DNA of 33,969 bases from Massilia niastensis DSM 21313 (GTDB lineage Bacteria > Pseudomonadota > Gammaproteobacteria > Burkholderiales > Burkholderiaceae_D), in assembly GCF_000382345.1 (NCBI RefSeq), contig NZ_KB908134.1, positions 1 to 33,969 of the forward strand, in the 5' to 3' direction. The notes below the pieces were generated by a model, which worked only from the letters and a program-made list of their open reading frames with translations, ran no database searches and had not been told where the DNA came from. The position numbers and the translations under genes were made by a program. How positions within the stretch are numbered: position 1 is the first letter of the stretch; each line of letters opens with the position of its first letter. Shown here one piece after another: positions 1 through 7,519 of this stretch.

Positions 1-246
1 CTGCGCGCCTGGCGAAGCTGGCTGAAGATGGCAAACGACAGCGGGATCGAGCCGCTAAGGAAATTCGCCACCAAGTTAAAACCCTACTGGCGAGGCATCG
101 CAGCGCGGCTGCGCTGGCCGATGCATACCGGCCAGCTCGAGGGCATCAACAACCGTATCAAGGTGATGAAGCGGATGGCCTATGGCTACCGGGATAGCGA
201 CTTCTTTTTCCTCAAGATCAAAGCCGCGTTTCCCGGAAATCCGTGA
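1..246 (+). CDS. ISL3-family transposase, C-terminal part (cut by window edge)
   Basis: The frame is open from base 1 and ends at TGA 244-246, so only the last 81 residues are present. They contain a TGQLEGINNRIKVMKRMAYGYRD stretch that I recognise as the C-terminal end of ISL3-type DDE transposases: the E in LEGINN is the last acidic catalytic residue, followed by the usual Asn/Lys/Arg-rich block and a final FPG. The protein would cut and paste the element by a DDE mechanism. Whether the full gene is intact cannot be judged because its 5' part lies outside the window. A candidate element end overlaps the stop codon (229-252). Confidence 0.85.
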   Translation: MRAWRSWLKMANDSGIEPLRKFATKLKPYWRGIAARLRWPMHTGQLEGINNRIKVMKRMAYGYRDSDFFFLKIKAAFPGNP

Positions 247-252
247 TGAACC
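229..252. repeat. Probable right terminal inverted repeat of the ISL3 element
   Basis: The bases around the transposase stop codon (CCGGAAATCCGTGATGAACC, 233-252) look like an ISL3 terminus, since in this family the inverted repeat commonly overlaps or abuts the transposase end and reads GG-T-CATCACGGA on the inward strand. The partner repeat is outside the window, so this is inference from position and resemblance. A/T-rich bases (253-260) follow and could be the start of an 8-bp target duplication. Confidence 0.4.
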
Positions 253-283
253 TTTTTTTATGCTTGATCCCGTATGGCGATCG

Positions 284-502
284 GGGTCAGATCTGACATT
301 CGGACACCGAGCGAGCACCTTTGCTCTATCTCAAAATGCTGGTTTGTATATCCGAAACTCGCCCATGTTCGGCTCACATGCATCACCGAAAGCCGCACAT
401 CACGGCCCATGCCGGAAAGAGGAAAAAAGCCTCAGCATACTTAGAAGCGTGCTGAGATTTCGCAAGGGTTGTACGTCCATGTCCGAATGACAGACCTGAC
501 CC
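284..502. mobile_element. 219-bp element bounded by 23-bp inverted repeats (MITE-like or IS remnant)
   Basis: Bases 284-306 and 480-502 are inverted copies of each other with only two mismatches in 23 bp; the outer left end reads GGGTCAGATCTGACATTCGG. Similarity continues weakly inward (a shared C-TTGC...ATCTCA block in both arms). No coding frame inside is plausible. A short hairpin (CTCAGCA...TGCTGAG) lies at about 431-457. It may be a non-autonomous element or two ends left after internal deletion of an IS. I see no transposase in the window that clearly matches these ends. Confidence 0.5.
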
Positions 503-530
503 TGAATGCCCTGAAGTATCGCTTTTATGC

Positions 531-560
531 AATAAAAAGCCCGGCTGTATTGGCCGGGCT
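531..560 (-). terminator. Rho-independent terminator for the PEP-CTERM gene
   Basis: Read on the minus strand this is a perfect 8-bp stem AGCCCGGC/GCCGGGCT (553-560 with 538-545) with a 7-nt loop, followed directly by a T-rich run (538-531). It lies 43 bp past the stop codon of the minus-strand gene at 603-1214 and so most likely ends that transcript. Confidence 0.8.
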
Positions 561-602
561 ACATAGTACTCTCCTCTTGGCGGGCCTCGCGGTCCGCCTT
601 TT

Positions 603-1214
603 TTATGCCCGGCGGCGGCGTGCGGCCCAGGCGCCGAGGGCGGCGAGCGCGCCGAGCGCCAGCACCGGCGGCTCCGGCACCTCCTGCGGTCCGCGCCTGG
701 CGCGCAGCATGCCGCGCGCACCGCCGCATTCGGGATATTCCCATCCGCAGCCGACGTACTCGTCGCTGTGCGCCGCCATCATCGTGAACATCCGGCCCTG
801 GCTTTGCAGGCTGAAGTCCGAATTCCCGTCGATCGCGAAGATCGAGCCGCTCAGCATCCCGCCCGGCATGAAGGCGAGATCGAGGCTGATGCGGTCGAAG
901 AAATAGCGGGGATGGCTGCGGTGCTCGTACTCGATGTAGTTGATCCGCTCGCCGCCGAAGCCGTCGTACCAGTAACGCAGCGACAGCAGGCTGTCCTGCG
1001 GATCGATGCAGGGGTCGACGAACATGCACTGGTTGTCGATGTCCAGCGCCAGCGCGCCCCCGGCGACGGCGGCGTCGGAAAACACGAGTTCGATGTTCAG
1101 GGCTTCGGGCATGGTTGGAGAGGCGGCCGTCTGGTGCCAGGTATAGATCACATCGGCGGCGGCAGGCTGGGCCAGGGCGACGGCGGCCAGCAGGCAAGAA
1201 ATCTTGCGAAACAT
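603..1214 (-). CDS. PEP-CTERM sorting-domain protein
   Basis: A 203-residue secreted protein. The N-terminus (MFRKISCLLAAVALAQPAAA) is a Sec signal peptide. The C-terminus has VPEPPVLALGALAALGAWAA followed by RRRR, which is the tripartite PEP-CTERM signal: PEP motif, hydrophobic helix, Arg cluster. In this system an exosortase in the inner membrane cleaves near PEP, typically in bacteria making exopolysaccharide and floc matrix. The middle contains a Cys pair (CMFVDPC) and no domain that I recognise. The start was chosen at the ATG at 1214 because GGAG lies 9 bp upstream; an upstream ATG (1250) would put 12 residues before the signal peptide. No exosortase gene is in the window. A terminator follows the gene. 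Confidence 0.85.
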   Translation of the reverse strand: MFRKISCLLAAVALAQPAAADVIYTWHQTAASPTMPEALNIELVFSDAAVAGGALALDIDNQCMFVDPCIDPQDSLLSLRYWYDGFGGERINYIEYEHRSHPRYFFDRISLDLAFMPGGMLSGSIFAIDGNSDFSLQSQGRMFTMMAAHSDEYVGCGWEYPECGGARGMLRARRGPQEVPEPPVLALGALAALGAWAARRRRA

Positions 1215-1277
1215 ATTTTTACTCCAACAATGAATATGTTCCATAGACAAGCAAAGAATGCGCCAAACCGTTTCATG

Positions 1278-1305
1278 AACATAGGTACTTGATTTAACAC
1301 ATCAA
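1278..1305 (-). promoter_or_regulatory. Candidate sigma70 promoter for the PEP-CTERM gene, with overlapping palindrome
   Basis: On the minus strand TTGATG (1305-1300), a 16-bp spacer and TATGTT (1283-1278) make a plausible -35/-10 pair about 65 bp before the start codon. The -35 overlaps a 17-bp inverted repeat, TTGAT-7-ATCAA (1289-1305), which could be a repressor or activator site. This rests on pattern only. Confidence 0.35.
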
Positions 1306-1434
1306 TTGGATCGCATTCCCAACCGCCCACTCCACGCTGTAAGGATTCCCGACACCTGCCCGCTTCTGGCCTCCCCTCCGGGACACAGCAGCAGCGGCGA
1401 TTTTCTTGACGGTAGCTAATGTTTTCGGTGCACA

Positions 1435-2424
1435 ATGCTGTCATCCCTGTCCAATCCCCCCAGCCTCATGACTGCTCCACTTCCCGCCTCCGAGCCCGTC
1501 ACCGGCGACGATCCCGGCGTCTATCGCACCCTGCTGGAATCGACCCGGGCGATTCCCTGGCGAATCGACTGGGCCACGATGCGCTTCACCTACATCGGCC
1601 CCCAGATCGAGGAATTGCTCGGCTGGAGCCCGTCCAGCTGGCTGAGCGTGCACGACTGGGCCGACCGGATCCACGAGGAAGACCGCCAGAAGACCGTCGA
1701 TTTCTGTGTTTCGCAATCGCAGCAAGGCGTGGACCATGAGGCCGACTACCGTGCCCTGACGCGCGATGGCGACCAGGTCTGGATCCGCGACGTGGTGCAC
1801 GTGGTAAGGCGGCAGGACGGCAGCGTCGACTCCCTGGTCGGCTTCATGTTCGACATCACCGCGCGCAAGCAGGCCGAAGACAAGATCCTGCAACTGCAGC
1901 GCGAACTCGAAATCCTGTCCTACCGCGACAGCCTGACCGGCGTGGCCAACCGCCGCATGTTCGACACCCTGTACCCGGTCGAATGGGCCAAGGCGCGCGC
2001 GATCGGCGAGCCGCTGTCGCTGGTCGTGATCGACATCGATTACTTCAAGCAGTACAACGACCATTACGGCCACGTGCAGGGTGACGACTGCCTGCGCCGC
2101 GTGGCCCAGGCCCTGGACGCAGGCGCGTCGCGCTCGCGCGACCTGTGCGCGCGCCTGGGCGGCGAGGAATTCGTGCTGCTGCTGCCGGGCACGGACGGGG
2201 AAGCCGCCCGCAACGTGGCCGAGCGCTGCCGCAAGCTGCTGGGACACGAGGAGATCCCCCATGCCCGCTCCGGCGTCGGCCGCCAGGTCACTGTCAGCAT
2301 GGGCGTCGGCACCATCGTGCCCGGGGCCCAGGACGACCCCCAGGTCTTCCTGGACCGGATCGACCGCCGCCTCTACCAGGCCAAGTCCGCCGGGCGCGAC
2401 CGGATCTGCGACAGCGAGGCGTAA
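1435..2424 (+). CDS. PAS domain-containing diguanylate cyclase
   Basis: A 329-residue protein that should make cyclic di-GMP from two GTP. Residues about 30-145 form a PAS sensor with its PAC tail (DYRALTRDGDQVWIRDVVHV, then GFMFDITARKQAED), followed by a short coiled linker and a GGDEF domain (about 155-325) that opens with DSLTGVANRR. The active-site motif is GGEEF at 242-246, so the enzyme looks catalytically intact. RSRD at 233-236, exactly five residues before GGEEF, is the RxxD inhibitory site for product feedback. No transmembrane segment is seen, so it is probably a cytoplasmic sensor. The true start may be the ATG at 1468, since neither ATG has a clear Shine-Dalgarno; a TTGACG at 1406-1411 would suit that shorter form. 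Confidence 0.9.
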   Translation: MLSSLSNPPSLMTAPLPASEPVTGDDPGVYRTLLESTRAIPWRIDWATMRFTYIGPQIEELLGWSPSSWLSVHDWADRIHEEDRQKTVDFCVSQSQQGVDHEADYRALTRDGDQVWIRDVVHVVRRQDGSVDSLVGFMFDITARKQAEDKILQLQRELEILSYRDSLTGVANRRMFDTLYPVEWAKARAIGEPLSLVVIDIDYFKQYNDHYGHVQGDDCLRRVAQALDAGASRSRDLCARLGGEEFVLLLPGTDGEAARNVAERCRKLLGHEEIPHARSGVGRQVTVSMGVGTIVPGAQDDPQVFLDRIDRRLYQAKSAGRDRICDSEA

Positions 2425-2550
2425 CGGACCGCATCAGCATGCCTCGAACGGAGCCGATGCTCGGCGGCCCAGCCCAGGTGTTGTCATGGCAGCAGCCGCG
2501 ATGTATGCTGCTGCGGCATCCAATATGGACAATTACCACGAGAGAATAAT

Positions 2551-2991
2551 TTGAAACAACTGCTTTCCTGCTGCGCCCTTGGTGTAACACTGACGCTGGC
2601 CCTGGCCGGCTGCAAACGCGCCGAGGCGCCGCAATCGGTCGAGGCCAGCGCTGTGGCCTTGCAAACGATCGATACCGTGGCCGGCACCGGCAAGGAGGCG
2701 GTGGCCGGCGCCACCGCCGTCGTCCACTATACCGGCTGGCTGTTCGAGCCGAAGGCCCCGTCGCAGCGCGGCGCCCAGTTCGACTCGTCGCAGGGGCGCT
2801 CGCCTTTCAGCTTCCAGGTCGGCGGCGGCCAGGTCATCAAGGGCTGGGACCAGGGCGTGCAGGGCATGAAAGTGGGCGGCAAGCGTACGCTGATCGTGCC
2901 CGCCAGCATGGGCTATGGCGCCAGCGGCGCAGGCCCGATCCCACCGAACGCCACCCTGCTGTTCGAGGTCGAGCTGCTGGAAGTGCGCTGA
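2551..2991 (+). CDS. FKBP-type peptidyl-prolyl cis-trans isomerase, lipoprotein
   Basis: A 146-residue protein. The first 20 residues are a lipoprotein signal ending in the lipobox LAGC (Cys21), so it should be lipid-anchored in the envelope. Residues about 45-146 are one FKBP domain with VVHYTGWLF, FDSS, FQVGGGQVIKGWDQGVQGMK, GYGASG and IPPNATLLFEVELLEV, which includes the aromatic pocket residues of active FKBPs. The expected role is folding of periplasmic proteins by proline isomerisation. The start is TTG at 2551; AGAG lies a few bases upstream and no better ATG exists before the signal peptide. It lies 126 bp after the cyclase gene and is probably a separate transcript. Confidence 0.88.
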   Translation: MKQLLSCCALGVTLTLALAGCKRAEAPQSVEASAVALQTIDTVAGTGKEAVAGATAVVHYTGWLFEPKAPSQRGAQFDSSQGRSPFSFQVGGGQVIKGWDQGVQGMKVGGKRTLIVPASMGYGASGAGPIPPNATLLFEVELLEVR

Positions 2992-3060
2992 GCCGCTCAG
3001 GCCTGATCGGCTGGCGTCGCGCCTGGTCGCCGCAAGGATCCAGGCGGGGCATCGCTTCAG

Positions 3061-4944
3061 TCAATCGGGTACGGCTTTCTTGGCCGGCTGCGCGGCAGCC
3101 ACCTTGCGCGCGTGGCGCAGCGGCTGGGCGTTGTTGCCGCCACTGCGCGACCTGGCAACCGGCCCATCGAACTGATAGGCGGCTGCTTCATGTATCTCCC
3201 AGGCGCCCTCGCCCATCAAGCGCAGCACATGGGTATGGTGGCGCAGCACTGCGGCGCGGTGGGCGATGCTGATCAGGGTCGTTCCGCCGTCGCGCAGGCG
3301 CCCGTATAGCGAGGCTTCGTTGCCACTGTCGAGCGCGCTGGTCGCTTCGTCCAGGATGACGATGCTCGGCGCATGCACCAGCACGCGGGCGAAGGCCAGG
3401 CGCTGCTGCTCGCCGACCGACAACAGCTTTTCCCAGTCGTGGACGGCGTCCAGGCCGCCCACGCGCTCGGCCAGGCGCGGCAGATGCACCTGCTCCAATA
3501 TGTCGAGCAGCCGCTCGTCGCTCAGGCTCGACTGTGCGCTGGGGTAGATCAGCTGGCTGCGCAGCGTGCCGGACTGCAGATAGGGCTGCTGGGGCAGGAA
3601 GAAGAACTCTTCCAGGGGCGGATGATGGATCACGCCGCTGCCGGTATTCCACAAACCCGCAATCGCACGCAACAGCGAGCTCTTGCCGCAGCCGCTGTCG
3701 CCGGTAATCAGCAGCGCGTCGCCCGGCTTCAGGACCAGGCTCAGCTCCTTGATGAGCACCCGCTCGGATTGCGGCGGATGCAGCGTCAGGGATTCCAGCG
3801 CGAGCTGCCTGCCTGGACGCCTCTGGATGCGCGGATGCCCGTTGTCGGCAACGGTCTTCGGCTCCGCCTTGGGCAGCACCAGATCGGACAACGCCTGGAG
3901 GCGGTCGATTCCCGCCACGAAGCGGCTCAGGCTCTCGAAGTTGTCGACAATCACCCCCACGGCGGCGAGCACGGCCGTAAACGCCCCGGCCGCCTGTATC
4001 GCCCGTCCCACTTCCAGCTGGCCCGACAGGACGCCTTCGGCCAGGATCACACCCGGCAGCACCAGGGTGAGTTGGCTGAAGGTGCGCTGGAACAGGTTGA
4101 GGGAACGCTGCTTGATGATCAGCTTGGCGAAATTGCGGATCACCTCGTCGAACTTGCTGTCGATATGGGCGCGCTCCTGTTCCTCGCCGCGGTAGAAGGC
4201 GATCGATTCGGCATTCTCGCGCAAGCGCATCAGGCTGAAACGGAAATCCGCCTCGCGCCGCAGCTGCCAGAAATTCAGGCGGATCAAGGGGTTGCCGAAG
4301 ACGTAGAGCGCGACAACGGTGCCCGTCAGCGCGTACACCACCAGCACGCCGACCAGCACGTGCGAAATCGACCACAGCACGGTGCTGAACGCCACCAGCT
4401 GCATGATCGAGCCCAGGAAGATCAGCAGGAAGTGGATCGACCTCCCGGTGAACGTGCCGATGTCTTCGCTGATGCGTTGATCGGGGTTGTCGATCTCGCT
4501 GTCGGATCCCAGCTCGTAGTATTTGCGCCCTTTCAGGTAGCCATCGAGGAAACGGCCGGTGAGCCAGCGCCGCCACTGGTTGGCGAAGAGGTCGCGCATG
4601 TAGTAATAGAAGGCGTAGATCGGCACCGCGAACGCCAGGATGAACAGGCAGGCGCGCACCGATGTCCAGAAGCGGCCGCCATCCTTGCCTGCCAGCGCCG
4701 AGGTCATCTCGCCGGCCTGGGTGTTCAGCATGACCGCCAGCTTGGTCTCGACCAGCATCAGGACGATCAGGAGCGAGAGCAGCAGCCAGGCCTTCTTCCT
4801 GTCGTCCCCCAGCCAATAGGGCTTTGCCACGTTGACGAATTGTCTCCATGCAGCGAGCGTCAAGGGAGCGGCCCGGCGTCTTTCCTTGGGTGCGGCCGGG
4901 ACCTCCTTGGTCGCGGCGACGGTAGCGGAATGTGGCGTAGTCAT
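3061..4944 (-). CDS. ABC transporter, fused permease/ATPase (SbmA/BacA-YddA type)
   Basis: About 627 residues. The N-terminal half (to about residue 330) has several membrane helices and the EIDNPDQRISEDI-type motif of the ABC_membrane_2 family (SbmA/BacA, YddA, peroxisomal half-transporters). The C-terminal ATPase has Walker A GDSGCGKSS, signature LSVGEQQRLAFAR, Walker B IVILDEATSALD and the H-loop ISIAHR, so all catalytic motifs are intact. It should work as a homodimer in the inner membrane. Relatives move peptides, vitamin B12-like compounds or long-chain acyl substrates; the substrate here cannot be told. ATG at 4944 was chosen; a GTG at 4983 would add 13 residues. The gene stands alone and is convergent with the FKBP gene. 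Confidence 0.87.
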   Translation of the reverse strand: MTTPHSATVAATKEVPAAPKERRRAAPLTLAAWRQFVNVAKPYWLGDDRKKAWLLLSLLIVLMLVETKLAVMLNTQAGEMTSALAGKDGGRFWTSVRACLFILAFAVPIYAFYYYMRDLFANQWRRWLTGRFLDGYLKGRKYYELGSDSEIDNPDQRISEDIGTFTGRSIHFLLIFLGSIMQLVAFSTVLWSISHVLVGVLVVYALTGTVVALYVFGNPLIRLNFWQLRREADFRFSLMRLRENAESIAFYRGEEQERAHIDSKFDEVIRNFAKLIIKQRSLNLFQRTFSQLTLVLPGVILAEGVLSGQLEVGRAIQAAGAFTAVLAAVGVIVDNFESLSRFVAGIDRLQALSDLVLPKAEPKTVADNGHPRIQRRPGRQLALESLTLHPPQSERVLIKELSLVLKPGDALLITGDSGCGKSSLLRAIAGLWNTGSGVIHHPPLEEFFFLPQQPYLQSGTLRSQLIYPSAQSSLSDERLLDILEQVHLPRLAERVGGLDAVHDWEKLLSVGEQQRLAFARVLVHAPSIVILDEATSALDSGNEASLYGRLRDGGTTLISIAHRAAVLRHHTHVLRLMGEGAWEIHEAAAYQFDGPVARSRSGGNNAQPLRHARKVAAAQPAKKAVPD

Positions 4945-5146
4945 TTCGGTAAATCGCAGTAGTCGGCCAGGGGTCGAACTCACGGGCTCGATTGATTCTT
5001 GCTATTCCAATCCGCGCAGCCAGGTCGATGATCGCAAAAAAATGTGCAGACAAGCGCTGGAGCAAGGTGCCGGAATGCGTGCCGCTGCGCTCCACAGCCC
5101 TACTCTTGCGCCATTTCTCGGACTCGGCAAGTCATATTTGCCTGAG

Positions 5147-5308
5147 TCACACCCTTAGCATATGACCGCGCACGAGGCCGTTCAGTGCGGAAACGGACAT
5201 AACTTGCATTTCGCATGTCCAGTCAACGCAGGCCGGTGCGAGCGCCCTGGTGAAGAACGCCCTGCTCGCCGCATCGTCGCTGGCGCCGAATGTGACGTGG
5301 TCGAACAT
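5147..5308 (-). pseudogene. 5' stub of a VOC-family (glyoxalase/bleomycin-resistance-like) gene
   Basis: A strong ribosome-binding site (AGGAGA) precedes the ATG at 5308, and the first residues MFDHVTFGASDDAASRAFF are the first beta-alpha unit of a VOC metalloenzyme of about 120-130 residues. After about 26 residues the likeness fades, and the frame stops at 53 residues. I could not find the missing beta strands or metal ligands in another frame nearby. It is most likely a truncated remnant; a short expressed peptide is possible but has no known role. Confidence 0.6.
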
Positions 5309-5430
5309 GATCTCTCCTGAATTGCAGGCCGACCCTGGCTCCCGACGCCTGGTTTCGCGCTCTCTATACAGCCTGGGCCACGGTCGCCGATGTTGTCGGG
5401 CCATCCCGTCCGGTCACATCGCGCGTCCGA

Positions 5431-6165
5431 TCAGTCGCGCGCAGTGCGCCATTCCTGCTTCCTGGCGGGTTCTTCATGCCGAGGACAGCTGGTGAGCCTT
5501 TGCTTGCCGTGTTTTTCGATCATGTCGATGCTGGTGACAGGAGACACTTCCGTGATGCAGTAGGTACCGTTGCCGGTGGTCACGCGCGTGCGGCGGGCGC
5601 CGTCGCCCGTGTTGTTGACCAGCTCCTGGACCTTGGGCGCTTCCCACAACCTGGGCGGCGCCATCTCGTGCGCCTGCTCCATCCCTTGGCGCAGGCGGAT
5701 CTGCGGACTGTCCGGCGGCAGGATGATGGTGGGCCGGTTTTCCCTGCGTAGCGCGCGGTCGATGCTGCCGGCGCTGCGGCGCGCGCTTTCCATGATGGAT
5801 TCGGCGAAGGGCCTGGGCGGCGCCCCGGCGTCGGATGCCGGAGCCGCCGCAGGTTCCGGGTCCGGCGCGGCCGGGACCGCGGCCGCGCCGGGCCGGGCGG
5901 AGCGGACCGGCGCGGGGCGTGCAGGCCGGCGTGCTTCCTGCGGCGCGGCGGAGGGCGCCACCCCGCTGGGCGGCGCCGGCAGGCGGATCCACTGGAGAAC
6001 GGCGCCCTCTCCTTCCGCCTGGACCGGCGGCGGCGTGCGCGCCGTCTGCCAGCCAAGGATCAGGGCCGCATGGACGAGGAGCATGAGGGCGGCGCCGGCC
6101 AGGCGGCGGTCGCCTGCAATGGCCGGGGTCGAGGCAGCGAAACGACGTGGGGGGAAACTGGCCAT
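5431..6165 (-). CDS. Hypothetical single-pass membrane protein with Pro/Ala-rich linker
   Basis: A 244-residue protein that I do not recognise. Residues about 22-40 (LAGAALMLLVHAALILGW) are one membrane helix with the positive-inside pattern of a signal anchor. Residues about 45-125 are a Pro/Ala/Arg-rich linker, as in TonB-like or periplasm-spanning proteins. The last 110 residues form a small periplasmic region with WEAPKVQELVNN and a Cys pair (TYCITEV and LTSCPRH) that could form a disulfide. It is divergent from nnrS across 101 bp containing a probable NsrR palindrome, so joint control is possible but not shown. Confidence 0.7.
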   Translation of the reverse strand: MASFPPRRFAASTPAIAGDRRLAGAALMLLVHAALILGWQTARTPPPVQAEGEGAVLQWIRLPAPPSGVAPSAAPQEARRPARPAPVRSARPGAAAVPAAPDPEPAAAPASDAGAPPRPFAESIMESARRSAGSIDRALRRENRPTIILPPDSPQIRLRQGMEQAHEMAPPRLWEAPKVQELVNNTGDGARRTRVTTGNGTYCITEVSPVTSIDMIEKHGKQRLTSCPRHEEPARKQEWRTARD

Positions 6166-6228
6166 AGCCGGACAGTATAGCCATGGCCATGCGCTGCTTA
6201 CTCACCAATTCTCACCGCCGGGGCTTTT

Positions 6229-6247
6229 GATGTATTCTATCTACATC
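6229..6247. promoter_or_regulatory. Probable NsrR operator upstream of nnrS
   Basis: The 19-bp sequence GATGTA-7-TACATC has perfect 6-bp arms and ends 19 bp before the nnrS start codon. It closely resembles the nitric-oxide-sensing NsrR box (GATGYATTT-type arms), and nnrS is a known NsrR target in many proteobacteria. The match is seen in the sequence; the regulator assignment is inference. The ribosome-binding site GGAG is at 6257-6260. Confidence 0.6.
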
Positions 6248-6266
6248 TTCAATACCGGAGTCATCC

Positions 6267-7457
6267 ATGCCCTCCGTCCCGTCCGCAGCGTCGTCCCTGG
6301 CTTCCCTGGCATCGCCTGAAGCGCCGGTGTACCGCCTGGGATTCCGTCCCTTCTACCTGCTCGCGGCCGCGCTCGCGGTCGTCGCCCTGCCCGCCTGGAT
6401 CCTGTCCTATCTCGGCCTGTGGCAGGCGGCGCGCATCGACCTGCTCTGGCATATGCACGAGATGACGTTCGGCTTCGCCGGCGCGGTGGTGGCCGGCTTC
6501 CTGTTCACCGCCGTCCAGGCCTGGACCGGCCTGCCGACGCCCCATGGCGCCACCCTGCGTGCGCTGGCCGCGCTGTGGCTGGCGGGCCGCTGCGCCGCGC
6601 TGAGCGGGATCCCGCTGCTGTACGCCATCGTGGACCTGGCCTTCCTGGCCGCCGTCGCCTGGATCATCCTGCGCCTCCTGCTTGCGGCGCACAACCGGCG
6701 CAACCTGCCGGTGGCCGGCGTGGTGGCCCTGCTCGCGGCGAGCAACCTCGCCTTCCATCTCGCGCTGGCCGGCTGGCTGCCGGTCTCGCCGATCGACACC
6801 GTCCGGGCCGCGATCATGTTCCTGGTACTGCTGGTGGCGCTGATCGGCGGGCGGGTCGCGCCGATGTTCACCCGTAACGGCGCGCCCGGCAGCCGGCCGC
6901 GCCAGTCCGGGTATCTCGACCTCGCCTGCGCCCTCCTGATCGCGCTGGCGACGCTGTGCTGGTTTGGCGGAGCGCCGGCCTGGCTCACCGCAGGCGCCGC
7001 CTGGTGCGCCGCCGGCGCCAACGCCGTGCGCCTGGTCCTGTGGGATCCGCTCGCGACCCGCTCGAATCCCCTGCTGTGGACGATCCACCTGTCGTTTGCG
7101 CTGCTGGCCGCCGGGCTGGCGGCGCTGGGACTGGCCGCCAGCGGCCATGTGTCGCCCAGCAGTGCGCTGCACCTGCTGGCCATCGGCGCCATGGGCGGCA
7201 TGATCGGCGCCATGATCACCCGCACGGCGCTCGGCCACACCGGCCGGCCGCTGCGTGCCGGACGCAGCGAAACGGCCATCTACGTGCTGTTGCCGCTCGC
7301 CGCGCTGGCGCGCCTCATCGCCAACACGCTCGATGGGGCGCTGCGGGACGGCATGCTGGCGCTGTCGGCCACGTTCTGGGCCGGCGCCTTCCTGGTCTAC
7401 CTGGTGCGCTACCTCCCCTACCTGACCAGTCCGCGCGCCGACGGCAAGCCGGGCTGA
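6267..7457 (+). CDS. nnrS: NnrS family heme/copper membrane protein
   Basis: A 396-residue protein composed almost entirely of membrane helices (about 12). The opening block YRLGFRPFYLLAAALAVVAL, then LLWHMHEMTFGFAGAVVAGF and FLFTAVQAWTGLPTP, are the NnrS signature; the HMHEM histidines are candidate heme or metal ligands, with further His and Arg in the later helices (GGMIGAMITRTALGHTGR). NnrS proteins help cells resist nitric oxide and nitrosative stress. The length is normal for the family. Start ATG 6267 follows GGAG by 6 bp. A palindromic NsrR-like box lies just upstream, and no nor or nir genes are in the window, so here it would act as a stand-alone NO-defence gene. Confidence 0.9.
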   Translation: MPSVPSAASSLASLASPEAPVYRLGFRPFYLLAAALAVVALPAWILSYLGLWQAARIDLLWHMHEMTFGFAGAVVAGFLFTAVQAWTGLPTPHGATLRALAALWLAGRCAALSGIPLLYAIVDLAFLAAVAWIILRLLLAAHNRRNLPVAGVVALLAASNLAFHLALAGWLPVSPIDTVRAAIMFLVLLVALIGGRVAPMFTRNGAPGSRPRQSGYLDLACALLIALATLCWFGGAPAWLTAGAAWCAAGANAVRLVLWDPLATRSNPLLWTIHLSFALLAAGLAALGLAASGHVSPSSALHLLAIGAMGGMIGAMITRTALGHTGRPLRAGRSETAIYVLLPLAALARLIANTLDGALRDGMLALSATFWAGAFLVYLVRYLPYLTSPRADGKPG

Positions 7458-7469
7458 CCGGCCGCTTCA

Positions 7470-7513
7470 CCGGCGCCGCCCCGCACCCGGCGCGGGAGCC
7501 GGGGCGCCGCCGG
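7470..7513. terminator. GC hairpin between convergent nnrS and glucanase genes
   Basis: A 13-bp stem with one mismatch (CCGGCGCCGCCCC with GGGGCGCCGCCGG), 18-nt loop, fills the 62-bp gap between two converging genes. There is no T-run on either strand, so it may support termination only weakly, or mainly block read-through and protect 3' ends. Confidence 0.4.
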
Positions 7514-7519
7514 TCCCGG

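Noticed and set aside
431..457. Hairpin CTCAGCA...TGCTGAG as a terminator of the ISL3 gene
   Set aside because: No T-run follows, and it lies inside the separate 219-bp repeat element, far from the transposase stop codon.
3188..5095. Second long frame overlapping the ABC transporter
   Set aside because: Same strand but shifted; the translation is Arg/Ala/Gly-rich and lacks any ABC motif, whereas 3061-4944 has all of them.
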